A stretch of DNA of 64,000 nucleotides. Source: Ga0077555 sp963761475. GTDB lineage: Bacteria; Pseudomonadota; Alphaproteobacteria; Rhizobiales; Hyphomicrobiaceae. The notes below the pieces were generated by a model. That model saw nothing but the letters and a program-made list of their open reading frames with translations. It was not told where the DNA came from and did not search any database. The number at the start of each line of letters is the position of its first letter. Within the stretch, counting starts at the first letter, position 1. A program made the translations under genes and the position numbers. Below are positions 18,328 through 27,462 of this stretch, in pieces. The DNA lies in contig CAVXGT010000015.1 in the NCBI GenBank assembly GCA_963761475.1, forward strand, positions 434,001-498,000, in the 5' to 3' direction.

Positions 18328-19188
18328 ATGGCGATCGAGGGTGCGGACCAGTTCGGATTTTCAAACGAGGAACTCGCGACGTTACCCACCGTCTACAGGT
18401 CCGACCTGTTCAAGGGGCAGGTGGTCGTGGTGACGGGCGCGGGCTCCGGCTTCGGACTGGCGATCGCTGCCCTCTTTGCTCGGCTTGGCGCGGACGTTGC
18501 GATCACCGGGCGCAATGGGGAACGCGTCGGCAAGGCGCAGGCGTTTCTCGAGCGTTTCGGTGGACGCGTTAGCTCGCACCTCTTCAACATCCGCGATGCC
18601 GACGCCGACCAGGCCTTCGTGGCGGAGGTGTGGGCCAAACATCAGCGCCTCGACGTGTTGATCAACAACGCGGGCGGGCAGTTCCCGCAGGCGGCCATCG
18701 ATTTCAAGCCCAAGGGCTGGAACGCGGTGATCGACAACAATCTGAATGGCACGTGGTACATGATGCAGGCGGCGGCGCGCCAATGGATCGACCGGAAGGC
18801 GGCGGGCGTCATCGTCAACATCGTTGCTGATTTCTGGCGGGGCATGCCCGGTATCGCGCATACGGCTGCTGCGCGCGCCGGCGTGACATACGCCTCGAAA
18901 ACGGTGGCGGTCGAGTGGGCGCCCGACAACATCCGCGTCAACTGCGTCGCACCAGGCTGTCTCGAGACTTCGGGCTTTGCGCATTACCCGCCGGAGGGTG
19001 CTGCCACGTACAAGGAGGCCAATCCGATGCGCCGGGTCGGCGATGCCTGGGATGTGGCCGAGGCCTGCGTTTATCTGGCGGCGCCGTCAGCGAAGTTCAT
19101 CACGGGCGAGGTGATCACGGTCGATGGCGGCCAGCAACTCTGGGGCGATCCCTGGCCAACCGGGCGACCCGATTACTTCAAGCTCTAG
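18328..19188 (+). CDS. SDR family oxidoreductase, enoyl-CoA/dienoyl-CoA reductase-like
   Basis: A 286-residue short-chain dehydrogenase. It has the NAD(P) motif VTGAGSGFGLAIAALFA, the DVLINNAGGQFPQ motif and a C-terminal GEVITVDGGQQLWG. The usual catalytic YxxxK is not in its normal form. The aligned stretch reads IAHTAAARAGVTYASKTVAVEWA, which resembles peroxisomal trans-2-enoyl-CoA reductase and 2,4-dienoyl-CoA reductase types, where the tyrosine is displaced. A fatty-acyl-CoA substrate is therefore the best guess. The ATG at 18328 is chosen because GGAGG lies ten bases before it; in-frame ATGs at 18154 and 18301 only add non-conserved sequence. The gene is monocistronic, with 285 bases of no recognised content upstream. 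Confidence 0.85.
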   Translation: MAIEGADQFGFSNEELATLPTVYRSDLFKGQVVVVTGAGSGFGLAIAALFARLGADVAITGRNGERVGKAQAFLERFGGRVSSHLFNIRDADADQAFVAEVWAKHQRLDVLINNAGGQFPQAAIDFKPKGWNAVIDNNLNGTWYMMQAAARQWIDRKAAGVIVNIVADFWRGMPGIAHTAAARAGVTYASKTVAVEWAPDNIRVNCVAPGCLETSGFAHYPPEGAATYKEANPMRRVGDAWDVAEACVYLAAPSAKFITGEVITVDGGQQLWGDPWPTGRPDYFKL

Positions 19189-19231
19189 CCCGGGTGAGGT
19201 CCCGCTCCGCCGCGCGTCCGGCGTTCGCCAC

Positions 19232-20260
19232 TCAGTTTTCCCCGAACGCCTTTGCGAGACGGCCCAGGACCTCGGCGATCGCCGCCTGCCGGGCTATCGG
19301 ATCTGTGCCGACCTCTACGCCGGCTGCCGGATCAGGAGCGAGGCCGGCATCGCGGCGGGTGCGACGCGGCGAATTGGGAGCATCGAAACCATGCACGGCG
19401 CCTTCATACTCCTGCAAGTGAATTGCCGGATGGCGCTTGACCAGTTCGCGACAGAATTCGGGCCTAGTCCAATTGTCAGCCGATCCGATCAGAATCGAGA
19501 GTGGGACGCGCGGCGCCCATGACAGGCGACCAGCCGGAATGCGGCACCCCGGATAGAACGCGATGGCGAGGCGGATGTCCGGCTTGGCGGCTGGCGCATC
19601 GGTGGCGGCAGCCCACAACACCGACGATCCACCATGAGACCATCCTAGAAGCGCCGTCCGCTCCCCGTCGACCGACGGCTCAGTGGCAAGCCAGTTCAGT
19701 GCCGCCAGGGCATCGTGCAGCCGATGGGCCGGCCGGATTGGCCGCTCGTTGGACTTCAATGTGCAGATCTGGCGGTAGCCGCGCGGATTGAAGCTATCGG
19801 GAAATACCACCGCGTAGCCAGCCTTGGTTAGGACATCGGCCCAGCTGGCGTGGCGGGAGCTGAACGATCCCGCGCTGTTGAACAGTCCGCCGCAGCCGTG
19901 CATGGCGACGACTGCGGCACGCTTTTCTCCCGGTTTCGTTTCCGGCAAGCGGAAATAGGCGGTGATGGTGGCGGCGCGCGGGCCGGCTGCCGGGAGGCGC
20001 ACCTCCTTGAAGCCCGTTGGAGGTGCAAGCGCCACCGCGCCGGGCTGGCGCTCTGCTGCCTGAGGTGGTGCGGACTGCGCCACGGCCGGGAGCGGACTGG
20101 CCAGCAAAGCGGACGAGGCGACAGCCGCGGCCCAGGCGCGGAGACGCGGCGTCGTTGACGAGCGGATTGAGCTGGTTTGGCGGAACAGCAGGCAAGCCGA
20201 ACGTGCGTGACCTGTAGCGCATTCCCTACGCGTCGGTGGCAGGGGTATCAGCGCACCCAT
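19232..20260 (-). CDS. Exported alpha/beta hydrolase, dienelactone hydrolase family
   Basis: A 342-residue alpha/beta hydrolase. Residues about 40-62 (LRAWAAAVASSALLASPLPAVAQSA) look like a signal peptide with a long n-region, so it is probably periplasmic. Family motifs are AAVVAMHGCGGLFN (oxyanion region), FPDSFNPRGYRQIC, the nucleophile elbow LLGWSHGGSSV with serine, and VHGFDAPN supplying the histidine. Similar proteins are annotated as dienelactone hydrolases or prolyl oligopeptidase-like enzymes; the substrate is unknown. The ATG at 20260 is the best start because the frame further upstream runs into the atp terminator. It follows the F0 operon on the same strand but is separated by the hairpin at 20307-20332, so it should be transcribed separately. 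Confidence 0.78.
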   Translation of the reverse strand: MGALIPLPPTRRECATGHARSACLLFRQTSSIRSSTTPRLRAWAAAVASSALLASPLPAVAQSAPPQAAERQPGAVALAPPTGFKEVRLPAAGPRAATITAYFRLPETKPGEKRAAVVAMHGCGGLFNSAGSFSSRHASWADVLTKAGYAVVFPDSFNPRGYRQICTLKSNERPIRPAHRLHDALAALNWLATEPSVDGERTALLGWSHGGSSVLWAAATDAPAAKPDIRLAIAFYPGCRIPAGRLSWAPRVPLSILIGSADNWTRPEFCRELVKRHPAIHLQEYEGAVHGFDAPNSPRRTRRDAGLAPDPAAGVEVGTDPIARQAAIAEVLGRLAKAFGEN

Positions 20261-20306
20261 GGTTGCATGCTCCGGTGCAACGTCTCGTGATCCCACACGA
20301 AAGCAT

Positions 20307-20332
20307 AACGCCGGGCACTTTGTCCCGGCGTT
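20307..20332 (-). terminator. Terminator of the F0 ATP synthase operon
   Basis: Perfect 9-bp arms AACGCCGGG / CCCGGCGTT around an 8-base loop lie 53 bases beyond the stop of the b-subunit gene. The T tract is weak on the minus strand and better on the plus strand (TTTTC). Confidence 0.65.
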
Positions 20333-20384
20333 TTCATTGCTTGCGATGGCTGTGTGATCCAACCCGGCCTGCGCACGGCCTACT

Positions 20385-20864
20385 TCAGTTGAGCTTGCCG
20401 CGCAGGTCCCGAATGGCCTGGTCGAGGAGGCTGTCGGCTGCGCCTCCCGCAACACGCTGCTGCATCACGCGCTCGGCGGCGGCGGTGGCGGCCTCGACGA
20501 CGGCACTCCGCACCTCTGAGAGCGCTTGGGCCTCGGCCCGTGCGATCTTTTCCTCGGCCGCACGCGAGCGGCGCTCGATGGTCTCTTGCAGAACCTTCTC
20601 GCCGTGCGCCTTGATGGCTTGGGCCTCGCGCTCGGCTTCCTCGATGATGGCGCGCGCCTCGTCGTCAGCGCGGCGCTGCTTCTGCTTGTAGTCGGCCAGG
20701 AGATCCTGCGCCTCTTCACGCAGGCGTCGCGCCTCATCGAGCTCCTTGCGGATCGCGTCGGCACGGTCGTCGAGCGCCTTGGCCATCATGCCCGGCGCCT
20801 TCATGTACATCAAAAGGCCAACGAAACAGAAGAAGGCCACTCCGACCCAGAATTCAGCGCCCAT
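20385..20864 (-). CDS. atpF: F0F1 ATP synthase subunit b
   Basis: Peripheral-stalk subunit of 159 residues. It has a single N-terminal membrane helix (FWVGVAFFCFVGLLMYM) followed by a long charged coiled coil from about residue 30 (ALDDRADAIRKELDEARRLR). It dimerises with b' to hold F1 against F0. It starts 13 bases after the b' gene and is the last gene of the operon, ended by the hairpin at 20307-20332. Length and layout are normal for an alphaproteobacterial b subunit. Confidence 0.93.
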   Translation of the reverse strand: MGAEFWVGVAFFCFVGLLMYMKAPGMMAKALDDRADAIRKELDEARRLREEAQDLLADYKQKQRRADDEARAIIEEAEREAQAIKAHGEKVLQETIERRSRAAEEKIARAEAQALSEVRSAVVEAATAAAERVMQQRVAGGAADSLLDQAIRDLRGKLN

Positions 20865-20877
20865 GGCTTTCCCTCAA

Positions 20878-21468
20878 TCAGCTAGCAGACCGCGCCGAGC
20901 CAGACTGGCCCATCAGCTTGCGCACGTCGTCCGTGCTCACCTGCTGGCCGATCAGACGCTCGACGATAGCCGAAGCGGTGTCGGCGGCGAGATCGTTGAC
21001 GTTTGCGAGAGCGCGCGACTTGGTTTCGGCGATGCGCGACTCGGTCTCGGCCAACTTGACGGCATTGGCATCATCGACCCGGCGGCGCTCCTGGTCCATG
21101 TCGGTCGAAATCTTGTCACGCATTTCCTTGGCGATGCGCTGAGCCTTGCCGCGCGCATCAGCGAGCGACTTCTCATAGGCCGCCAGAGCAGCGTCGGTTT
21201 CGGATTTCAATTTCTCGGCTTCGGCCAGATCCCGCTGAACGCGCTGACGCCGCTCCGTCAGAACGGATCCGACGGCGGGCAGCGCGATGCGGGACATGAC
21301 CAAATAGAGGGCCGCAAACGAAATCGCCAACCATACCAACTGCGGTGCAAAGGTGGCGGTATCGAAAGGCGGAAAGCTGCCGTGCGCACCGTGCGCGTCG
21401 CCATGGGCGACCGTTCCGGCCTGCGTGGCGTGCGCGCCTGAAGAGTTGCCTTTAGGACTGGATGCCAT
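20878..21468 (-). CDS. atpG: F0F1 ATP synthase subunit b'
   Basis: A 196-residue second b-type stalk subunit, as found in photosynthetic bacteria and alphaproteobacteria. It has an N-terminal hydrophilic extension with Gly/His (AHGDAHGAHGSFPPF), a membrane helix LVWLAISFAALYLVMSRIAL and a long coiled coil. It lies between the c-subunit gene (189 bases upstream) and subunit b. The two divergent b-like genes side by side identify the b/b' heterodimer arrangement. Confidence 0.9.
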   Translation of the reverse strand: MASSPKGNSSGAHATQAGTVAHGDAHGAHGSFPPFDTATFAPQLVWLAISFAALYLVMSRIALPAVGSVLTERRQRVQRDLAEAEKLKSETDAALAAYEKSLADARGKAQRIAKEMRDKISTDMDQERRRVDDANAVKLAETESRIAETKSRALANVNDLAADTASAIVERLIGQQVSTDDVRKLMGQSGSARSAS

Positions 21469-21657
21469 GGCGTGCTCGAACTTCTTGGGTTTTGGTCACA
21501 ACCAAGTGGCGCCGAGAGCCTGCCAGAGCAGACTTGATCGGATCGACTACCTGGTTGACGCGAGTCGCGGCATACGTTGCCGATGCCACGACTCTTGCAA
21601 CAGCGTGTCCCGGGTAGGCCCGCAAAACCGCAAACCAACCCGGACAGCTTGGATCAC

Positions 21658-21885
21658 TTAGACCACGAACAGCAGAAGCAGCGCGATCAGCAGTGAGAAG
21701 ATGCCGAGCGCTTCCGTCAAGGCGAAGCCCAGGAGGAGCGTGCCGCGCTGGCTGTCGGCGGCCGACGGGTTGCGCAGAGCGCCAGCCAGGAACTGGCCGA
21801 AGAGGTTACCGAGGCCGATGCCTGCGCCGGCCATGCCGAGGCAAGCGAGACCGGCGCCGATGGCCTTGCCGATGATCGGATCCAT
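21658..21885 (-). CDS. atpE: F0F1 ATP synthase subunit c
   Basis: The 75-residue proteolipid has two membrane helices. Helix 1 is glycine-rich (IGAGLACLGMAGAGIGLGN). Helix 2 carries the proton-binding glutamate in LLGFALTEALGIFSLL. The polar loop holds the conserved RNPSA segment. It forms the rotor ring. The gene lies between atpB (81 bases upstream) and the b' gene; the 189-base space downstream is typical for the highly expressed c gene and shows nothing else I recognise. Confidence 0.96.
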   Translation of the reverse strand: MDPIIGKAIGAGLACLGMAGAGIGLGNLFGQFLAGALRNPSAADSQRGTLLLGFALTEALGIFSLLIALLLLFVV

Positions 21886-21966
21886 GTTTGATCTCCCGTG
21901 ATTTGTGACTGTGCGAGTTGAGGATTGGACGAACGTGAAGGATGGCAGCGGGCTGTGATTGCCCGC

Positions 21967-22710
21967 CTAGTGATGGGCACCGTGGACTGCGTCGTTGAGG
22001 TAGACGCAGGTGAGAACGGCGAAGACGTAGGCCTGCAGGGCAGCCACCAAGATCTCAAGCGCGGTCAAGGCGATGGTGAGCAACAGCGGCAAGGGTGCAA
22101 TCACTGCCCAGACGCCAGCCGCCAGCAGTGAGGCGACGAAACCCGCGAAGATCTTGAGCGCGATATGGCCTGCGAGCATGTTGGCGAACAGACGCACCGA
22201 GAGGCTTAGCGGGCGCGAGAGGAAAGAGATGATCTCGATCGGCACCATGATTGGCAGCAGCCAAGCCGGCACGTCAGGGACGAACAGCTTGAAGAACCCA
22301 AGGCCCTGAGTGGCGAGCCCATAGACGATCACGATGCCGATCACCAGAAGTGCCAGAGCCGCCGTGACGACGATCTGGCTGGTGACGGTGTAGCCGCCCG
22401 GAATCATGCCGAACAGGTTGCAGATCAAAATGAAGATGAACAGCGAGAAGACTAGGGGGAAGAACCGCATCCCCTCCTCGCCGACGTTGTCGCGCACCGT
22501 CGAGGCGACGAACTCGTACATCATCTCCGCGATGGACTGACCCCGCGAAGGCACCAACGACCGGTTGCGCATCGCGTAGATCATGAAGCCGGACGCCAAC
22601 GCCACGGCGCCAACCATGAATGCGGCGGCGTTGGTGAAAGACGCATCGATGCCGCCAAAGCTCAGCGGGATGAGCGTCTTCTGGTGAAATTGCTCGATTG
22701 GGCCTGCCAC
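21967..22710 (-). CDS. atpB: F0F1 ATP synthase subunit a
   Basis: The 247-residue stator proton-channel subunit. It begins MAGPIEQFHQKTLIPLSFGG, has several membrane helices, and carries the essential arginine in SLSVRLFANMLAGH. The last helix region FAVLTCVYLNDAVH matches the family. It starts 39 bases after atpI. Length is normal. Confidence 0.96.
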   Translation of the reverse strand: MAGPIEQFHQKTLIPLSFGGIDASFTNAAAFMVGAVALASGFMIYAMRNRSLVPSRGQSIAEMMYEFVASTVRDNVGEEGMRFFPLVFSLFIFILICNLFGMIPGGYTVTSQIVVTAALALLVIGIVIVYGLATQGLGFFKLFVPDVPAWLLPIMVPIEIISFLSRPLSLSVRLFANMLAGHIALKIFAGFVASLLAAGVWAVIAPLPLLLTIALTALEILVAALQAYVFAVLTCVYLNDAVHGAHH

Positions 22711-22749
22711 GTCGCCTTCCCCGGCTTCTTGCCTGGCTTCACACGAAGC

Positions 22750-23148
22750 TCAGTTGTCGTCATCCCGCTCGTCCCGGACGGACGGCAGGGGTGGAGTCTT
22801 CTCGCGCATTGCCGAGCGGATCAAGTTCATCATCCCCGCGGCCGCGCCGAGCAAAAAGAACAGGATAAAGAACCACGGCTTCTGATTGCCGAGCCATTTA
22901 TCCAGGTACCAACCGATCGCACTCCCCACGATGATGCCGGCCAACAACTCCGCCGACAGCCGCAAGGCCTTGCCCATGGCCGCGCCCTTGTCCGACGATG
23001 CTGCCGGTCCGGGCCGCGCGCCAAGCTGCTCGTGGCGTGCCTCCTCGAGCTTGCGCCCAAGCTCCCCGGAACGGCGTTCCAGAGCGGCCCGCTCCTCGGG
23101 CGAAATAGCGCCCTTCGGCTCGCGGCCAGACTTGCCATCAACAGACAT
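22750..23148 (-). CDS. atpI: ATP synthase protein I
   Basis: A 132-residue AtpI-type protein that helps assemble the c ring or Mg2+ transport for the synthase. The N-terminal half is charged (PEERAALERRSGELGRKLEEA). The C-terminal half has two membrane helices with LLAGIIVGSAIGWYLDKWLG and FILFFLLGAAAGMMNLIRSA, the usual AtpI signature. First gene of the F0 operon. Alphaproteobacteria typically keep F0 genes apart from F1, as here. Confidence 0.9.
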   Translation of the reverse strand: MSVDGKSGREPKGAISPEERAALERRSGELGRKLEEARHEQLGARPGPAASSDKGAAMGKALRLSAELLAGIIVGSAIGWYLDKWLGNQKPWFFILFFLLGAAAGMMNLIRSAMREKTPPLPSVRDERDDDN

Positions 23149-23337
23149 GGGATTCCTCGCCGGCGCTTATGCCCCGTGCGCGGTGGGTACGATCTGCGGG
23201 CCGGACCATAGTAAGGGCCTCAAGGGGTGTCAACAAATGGCCACAGTCCTTCCCTGCTGGCCGAGAGTGGCGAATGCGCGCAGGGCTTGTATGGTGATGG
23301 CAGCCTCGGCCAGCCTGCTGGACGGGCGGCCCTGTCC

Positions 23338-24453
23338 TCAGCCTTTGAGCTTGGCCTCCAACAGTTCCGTCACGGATTGGGTGACGGCCCTAAGCCCTTG
23401 ATCTCCGCCGTATTCCATCGGTCGCAATCGGCCGGATGCAAAGCCTTCGTCGATACTTTCATCGAGAGCTGCTGCAGCCTCGCCCAGCGCTGCGATGCCG
23501 TGGCGCTCACCCAGCCAGTCGAGCATCATGGCCGCCGACAAAAACGTCGCGATTGGGTTGGCCTTGTCCTGGCCGGCGATGTCGGGGGCGCTGCCGTGGG
23601 CTGGCTGGAAAAGACCGTGCTCGTCGCCCAACTCCGCACATGGAGCCAGCCCCATGCCGCCGACCAGGCCGCCGCCAAGGTCGGAGATGATGTCGCCGAA
23701 CATGTTCTCCATCACCAGGACATCGAAGTCCCATGGGCGGCGCACCAGATCCAGGGCCTGGGCATCCACGTAATTGTAGCCATAGCCGATCTCGGGAAAC
23801 TGTTGACGGCGTTCATCGAAGATCTTGCGGAAGAATGCGAAGGCCTTGAACACATTAGCCTTGTCGACGCAGGTGACATGGCCCTTGCTCGGATTGCGTT
23901 GGCGCCGCCTGGTGGCGATGCGAAAGGCAGCGTCGCAGAGCTTCTCCGTCGTTGCGCGCGTGATCCTAAGGGTTTCGCGCGCCTCGCTGTCGCCGATCAC
24001 CTCGCCGCGCCGCTGGGTGTAAAAGAGGCCTTCGGTGGACTCCCTCAGCACGACAAAGTCGATCTGCGCCGCACGCTCGTCGAGTAGCCGCCTCGGCGTG
24101 TTCGGGAAGGCCTTGACCGGCCTCACGCCCGCGTAGAGCCCGAAGGCCTCCCTGAGCTTGAGATGGGGCGAAATCTCAGTGCCATCGGGATAGCGGATCT
24201 CGGGCCAGCCCATGGCGCCCATCAGAATCGCGTCGGCCTGCCGGGCCGCTTCGAACGCCGCCTGAGAAATGTCCTCGCCGCTCTCTTTATAATAGAGAGC
24301 GCCCATGTCCCGGCGTTCCTCGACGTCGAGCGTGAAACCACCCACGGTCCGCTCTAGCGTTTGCAGCAGGTGCACCGCGGGCGGGATGATCTCCCGACCG
24401 ATACCGTCGCCCGGCAGCGTCACAATTCTCAACCGCTTGTTGGGTGTGGACAT
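23338..24453 (-). CDS. Isocitrate/isopropylmalate dehydrogenase family protein
   Basis: A 371-residue beta-decarboxylating dehydrogenase. It has the N-terminal motif LRIVTLPGDGIGREIIPPAV, substrate arginines in HLKLREAFGLYAGVRPVKAF, the RESTEGLFYTQRRGE loop, the catalytic lysine region CVDKANVFKA, the metal aspartates in FGDIISDLGGGLVGGMGLAP and the cofactor loop PAHGSAPDIAGQDKANP. It may act on tartrate, isopropylmalate or another 2-hydroxy-3-carboxy acid; no leuCD genes are near, so leucine synthesis is not implied. It is the last gene of the oxalate/C1 run, 148 bases after fhs. The start is the ATG of MSTPNKRLRIV. Confidence 0.82.
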   Translation of the reverse strand: MSTPNKRLRIVTLPGDGIGREIIPPAVHLLQTLERTVGGFTLDVEERRDMGALYYKESGEDISQAAFEAARQADAILMGAMGWPEIRYPDGTEISPHLKLREAFGLYAGVRPVKAFPNTPRRLLDERAAQIDFVVLRESTEGLFYTQRRGEVIGDSEARETLRITRATTEKLCDAAFRIATRRRQRNPSKGHVTCVDKANVFKAFAFFRKIFDERRQQFPEIGYGYNYVDAQALDLVRRPWDFDVLVMENMFGDIISDLGGGLVGGMGLAPCAELGDEHGLFQPAHGSAPDIAGQDKANPIATFLSAAMMLDWLGERHGIAALGEAAAALDESIDEGFASGRLRPMEYGGDQGLRAVTQSVTELLEAKLKG

Positions 24454-24601
24454 CGTGGCTCCAGTTTTGCTCCCTGCGTGGAGTTGGCGGTGATTGAAAC
24501 ACCACCGCCTCATTGGCGCGAACCAAAGAGCGCATCATTCCGGCGCACTTTGGTGCCTCTTCGTTCCATACTACGCCGGACGGCGTCAATCTCGCCGTGG
24601 C

Positions 24602-26278
24602 TCAGAACAACCCGTCGATCTGGCCGGCCTCGTTGAAGCGGATCACCTCGGCCGAGGGCTTACGGGGTAGACCCGGCATCGTCATGATCTCGCCGCAGAT
24701 CGCGACAATGAAGCCGGCTCCTGCCGACAACCGCACTTCGCGGACGGGAATAGTGAAGCCTGTCGGCGCACCGCGCTGATTGGGGTCCGTTGAGAACGTG
24801 TACTGTGTCTTGGCGATACAGACCGGCAGCTTGCCGTAGCCCATCTCCTCCCAAGCCTTGAGCTGATCGCGGATCGACTTGTCGGCCACGATGCCGTCGG
24901 CTCGATAGATCTTCTTGGCGATGGTCTCAATCTTGTCGGCGAGGCCCATGTCATCGGGGTAGATCGGCGCGAACTTCGAGGTGCCACTGTCGGCCAATTC
25001 GGCAACGCGCTTGGCCATCGGGGCGATGCCCTTGCCGCCTTCGGCCCAATGCTTGTTGAGGAAGCATTCCGAGCCCAACGACTTGACGTAATCCATCACC
25101 ACGGCGACCTCGGCGTCGGTGTCAGTGATGAAATGATTGATGCCGACGACGGCCGGCACGCCGAAGCTCTTCACATTCTCGATGTGGCGACCGAGGTTGG
25201 CGAGGCCCTTCTTGACGGCCTCGACGTTCTCCTTGCCAAGATCCTCGCGCTTGACGCCGCCGTTCATTTTCAGCGCGCGTACAGTGGCGACGATAACGGC
25301 TGCATCGGGCTTCAGGCCTGCCTTGCGACACTTGATGTCGAAGAACTTCTCGGCGCCGAGATCGGCGCCAAATCCCGCTTCCGTCACCACGTAGTCGGCA
25401 AGCTTGAGGGCGGCCTTGGTGGCGATGACCGAGTTGCAGCCGTGGGCGATGTTGGCGAATGGACCGCCGTGGATGAAGGCTGGATTGTTCTCCAGGGTCT
25501 GGACGAGGTTCGGCTGGATGGCCTGCGCCAGCAACACGGTCATGGCACCGTCGGCCTTGATGTCACGCGCGAACACGGCCGTGCGGTCACGGCGATAACC
25601 GATGATGATGTCGCCCAGGCGCTTCTCGAGGTCCTTGATGTCGTTGGCGAGGCAGAGGATGGCCATCACCTCGGAGGCCACCGTGATGTCGAAGCCCGAT
25701 TCGCGCGGAAAGCCGTTGGCGACGCCGCCGAGGGAGATCACATTCTCGCGCAGTGCCCGATCGTTCATGTCCATGACACGACGCCAGGCGACGCGACGCT
25801 GATCGATGCCGAGTTCGTTGCCCCAGTAGATGTGGTTGTCGATCATCGCCGAGAGCAGGTTGTGCGCCGACGTGATGGCGTGGAAGTCACCGGTGAAGTG
25901 GAGGTTGATGTCCTCCATCGGCACCACCTGGGCATAGCCGCCGCCGGCGGCGCCGCCCTTGACGCCAAAGCAGGGGCCGAGCGAGGGCTCGCGCAAGCAA
26001 ATAGCGGCCTTCTTGCCGATGTGATTGAGACCATCTCCGAGACCGACCGTCGTCGTGGTCTTGCCTTCGCCGGCCGGCGTCGGATTGATGGCCGTCACCA
26101 GGATCAGCTTGCCGTCCTTCTTGCCCTCGAGCGACTTCAAGAACTCGGCCGACACCTTTGCCTTGTCGTGGCCAAAGGGAAGCAGATGCTCAGACGGAAT
26201 ATTGAGGCGGGCGCCGATATCCTGGATCGGCTTCTTCTTGGCTTCGCGGGCAATCTCGATATCTGATTTGACGGCCAT
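24602..26278 (-). CDS. fhs: Formate-tetrahydrofolate ligase
   Basis: Joins formate to tetrahydrofolate with ATP, giving 10-formyl-THF. The 558-residue enzyme is full length. It starts MAVKSDIEIAREAKKKPI, has the P-loop TPAGEGKTTTTVGLGDGL, the EPSLGPCFGVKGGAAGGG motif, and the C-terminal VREVRLSAGAGFIVAICGEI with MTMPGLPRKPSA. The ATG at 26278 is preceded by GAGGAAAG; the frame extends to a TTG at 26299. It lies 72 bases after the formyltransferase gene in the oxalate operon, where it can capture formate released by formyl-CoA transferase. Confidence 0.97.
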   Translation of the reverse strand: MAVKSDIEIAREAKKKPIQDIGARLNIPSEHLLPFGHDKAKVSAEFLKSLEGKKDGKLILVTAINPTPAGEGKTTTTVGLGDGLNHIGKKAAICLREPSLGPCFGVKGGAAGGGYAQVVPMEDINLHFTGDFHAITSAHNLLSAMIDNHIYWGNELGIDQRRVAWRRVMDMNDRALRENVISLGGVANGFPRESGFDITVASEVMAILCLANDIKDLEKRLGDIIIGYRRDRTAVFARDIKADGAMTVLLAQAIQPNLVQTLENNPAFIHGGPFANIAHGCNSVIATKAALKLADYVVTEAGFGADLGAEKFFDIKCRKAGLKPDAAVIVATVRALKMNGGVKREDLGKENVEAVKKGLANLGRHIENVKSFGVPAVVGINHFITDTDAEVAVVMDYVKSLGSECFLNKHWAEGGKGIAPMAKRVAELADSGTSKFAPIYPDDMGLADKIETIAKKIYRADGIVADKSIRDQLKAWEEMGYGKLPVCIAKTQYTFSTDPNQRGAPTGFTIPVREVRLSAGAGFIVAICGEIMTMPGLPRKPSAEVIRFNEAGQIDGLF

Positions 26279-26350
26279 TGGGCTTTCCTCGCTCGACAAT
26301 GTGGCGGTCGCCTCGAACTTCGCTGCGGCCGATTGCTTCGGTTATTTCTG

Positions 26351-27280
26351 TCAGGCTGACTTGGGATCGAATTTGGCTCCAACGGCGAGGCCTGCGCCTG
26401 CGAGCCACTCGCCCGCGCCAACCTTTTTGCCGCCGGCTGCGCGGACGCGTTTGACACGGACCGCGCCGCCGTTGCCGGCAACTACGATGGCGCCATCTTC
26501 GACGGCGACGATGGTCCCAGTGGCGCCTGCTGGTGCGCCGTCAGCGCGCTGAGGCTCGAAGAGATCGACTTTGGTGCCTGCCATGGTTGCCCAGGCCCCC
26601 GGTGCGGGGTCGGCTGCACGGATCATATTGAAGACATCGACAACCGGTTTCGACCAGTCGATCTCGGCCAGCTCCTTCTTGAACCAGCTCTCATAGGAGC
26701 CGTCCTTGAGGCGCTGGTCATGCTTGAGGATGACGCCGGCCTTCACCAGCTCGAGGCTCTCGATCATGGCCTCTACGCCGAGCGGGAAGAGCTTCTTGAA
26801 GTAGACATCGCCAAGCGTTTCCTCTGGGCCGATCTCGACCGATTTTTGAAGAAGGATGGGGCCTTCGTCGAGGCCTTCGTTGGGCCAGAAGATGGTGAGG
26901 CCGGTGCGGGTCTTGCCCATGGCGATCGGCCAATTGATGGACGACGGTCCGCGGTGCGCCGGCAACAGGGACGGATGATACTGGAATGTACCAAGGCGCG
27001 GCGCGTCAAGGACCGGCTGGGGCACGAACAGCAGCACATAGGCCATCAGACAGATATCGGCCTTGAAGCCCTGCATCAGGGTCAACGCCTCAGGCGTCTT
27101 CCAGCTCGAAGGCTGGTGCACGGGCAGGCCCTTCTCGCGGGCAAAGACCTTCATGGGGTCCTCTGCGCGATTGGGCTTGTCAGGCGCGCAGCAGACGGCA
27201 ACGACGTTCTCGCCGCGCTCCAAAAGCTTCTCGAGTACGGCCTTGCCAAATGCATCCTGGCCATGGACGACGATACGCAT
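26351..27280 (-). CDS. Formyltetrahydrofolate hydrolase/formyltransferase-like protein (Fmt/ALDH1L1 N-domain type)
   Basis: A 309-residue protein with a formyltransferase N-domain and a C-terminal Fmt-like OB domain. It matches the hydrolase domain of 10-formyl-THF dehydrogenase better than Met-tRNA formyltransferase. Its active loop is TFQYHPSLLPAHRGPSSINW, with the catalytic histidine, followed by FWPNEGLDEGPILLQKSVEI with the conserved aspartate; Fmt would read as an NxHxSLLP loop. The C-terminal aldehyde dehydrogenase half of ALDH1L1 is absent. It sits between frc and fhs, 182 bases after frc. It may move formyl groups between 10-formyl-THF and another carrier, or release formate. The start is the ATG of MRIVVHGQDAFG at 27280. 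Confidence 0.8.
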   Translation of the reverse strand: MRIVVHGQDAFGKAVLEKLLERGENVVAVCCAPDKPNRAEDPMKVFAREKGLPVHQPSSWKTPEALTLMQGFKADICLMAYVLLFVPQPVLDAPRLGTFQYHPSLLPAHRGPSSINWPIAMGKTRTGLTIFWPNEGLDEGPILLQKSVEIGPEETLGDVYFKKLFPLGVEAMIESLELVKAGVILKHDQRLKDGSYESWFKKELAEIDWSKPVVDVFNMIRAADPAPGAWATMAGTKVDLFEPQRADGAPAGATGTIVAVEDGAIVVAGNGGAVRVKRVRAAGGKKVGAGEWLAGAGLAVGAKFDPKSA

Positions 27281-27462
27281 CGCTGAATTCTCCCGCCCCG
27301 GCGCCTCGGTCAGGCCTGGGGACACTGGTTGGTGTTGTCCGGCGCACCGTAAGCCGGATGAGATCAAGCGCGCCGCCCAACGACGGCCTGGCGCCATCTT
27401 GATCAAACCCGCTCCCGGCTATCGTGTGAAGTGTGCTGAGCCACGGGGGGCTCAGTCCAGCG

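Noticed and set aside
25049..26266. A 405-residue open frame on the plus strand opposite fhs
   Set aside because: It is a shadow of the highly conserved fhs frame in GC-rich DNA; its sequence shows no family pattern.
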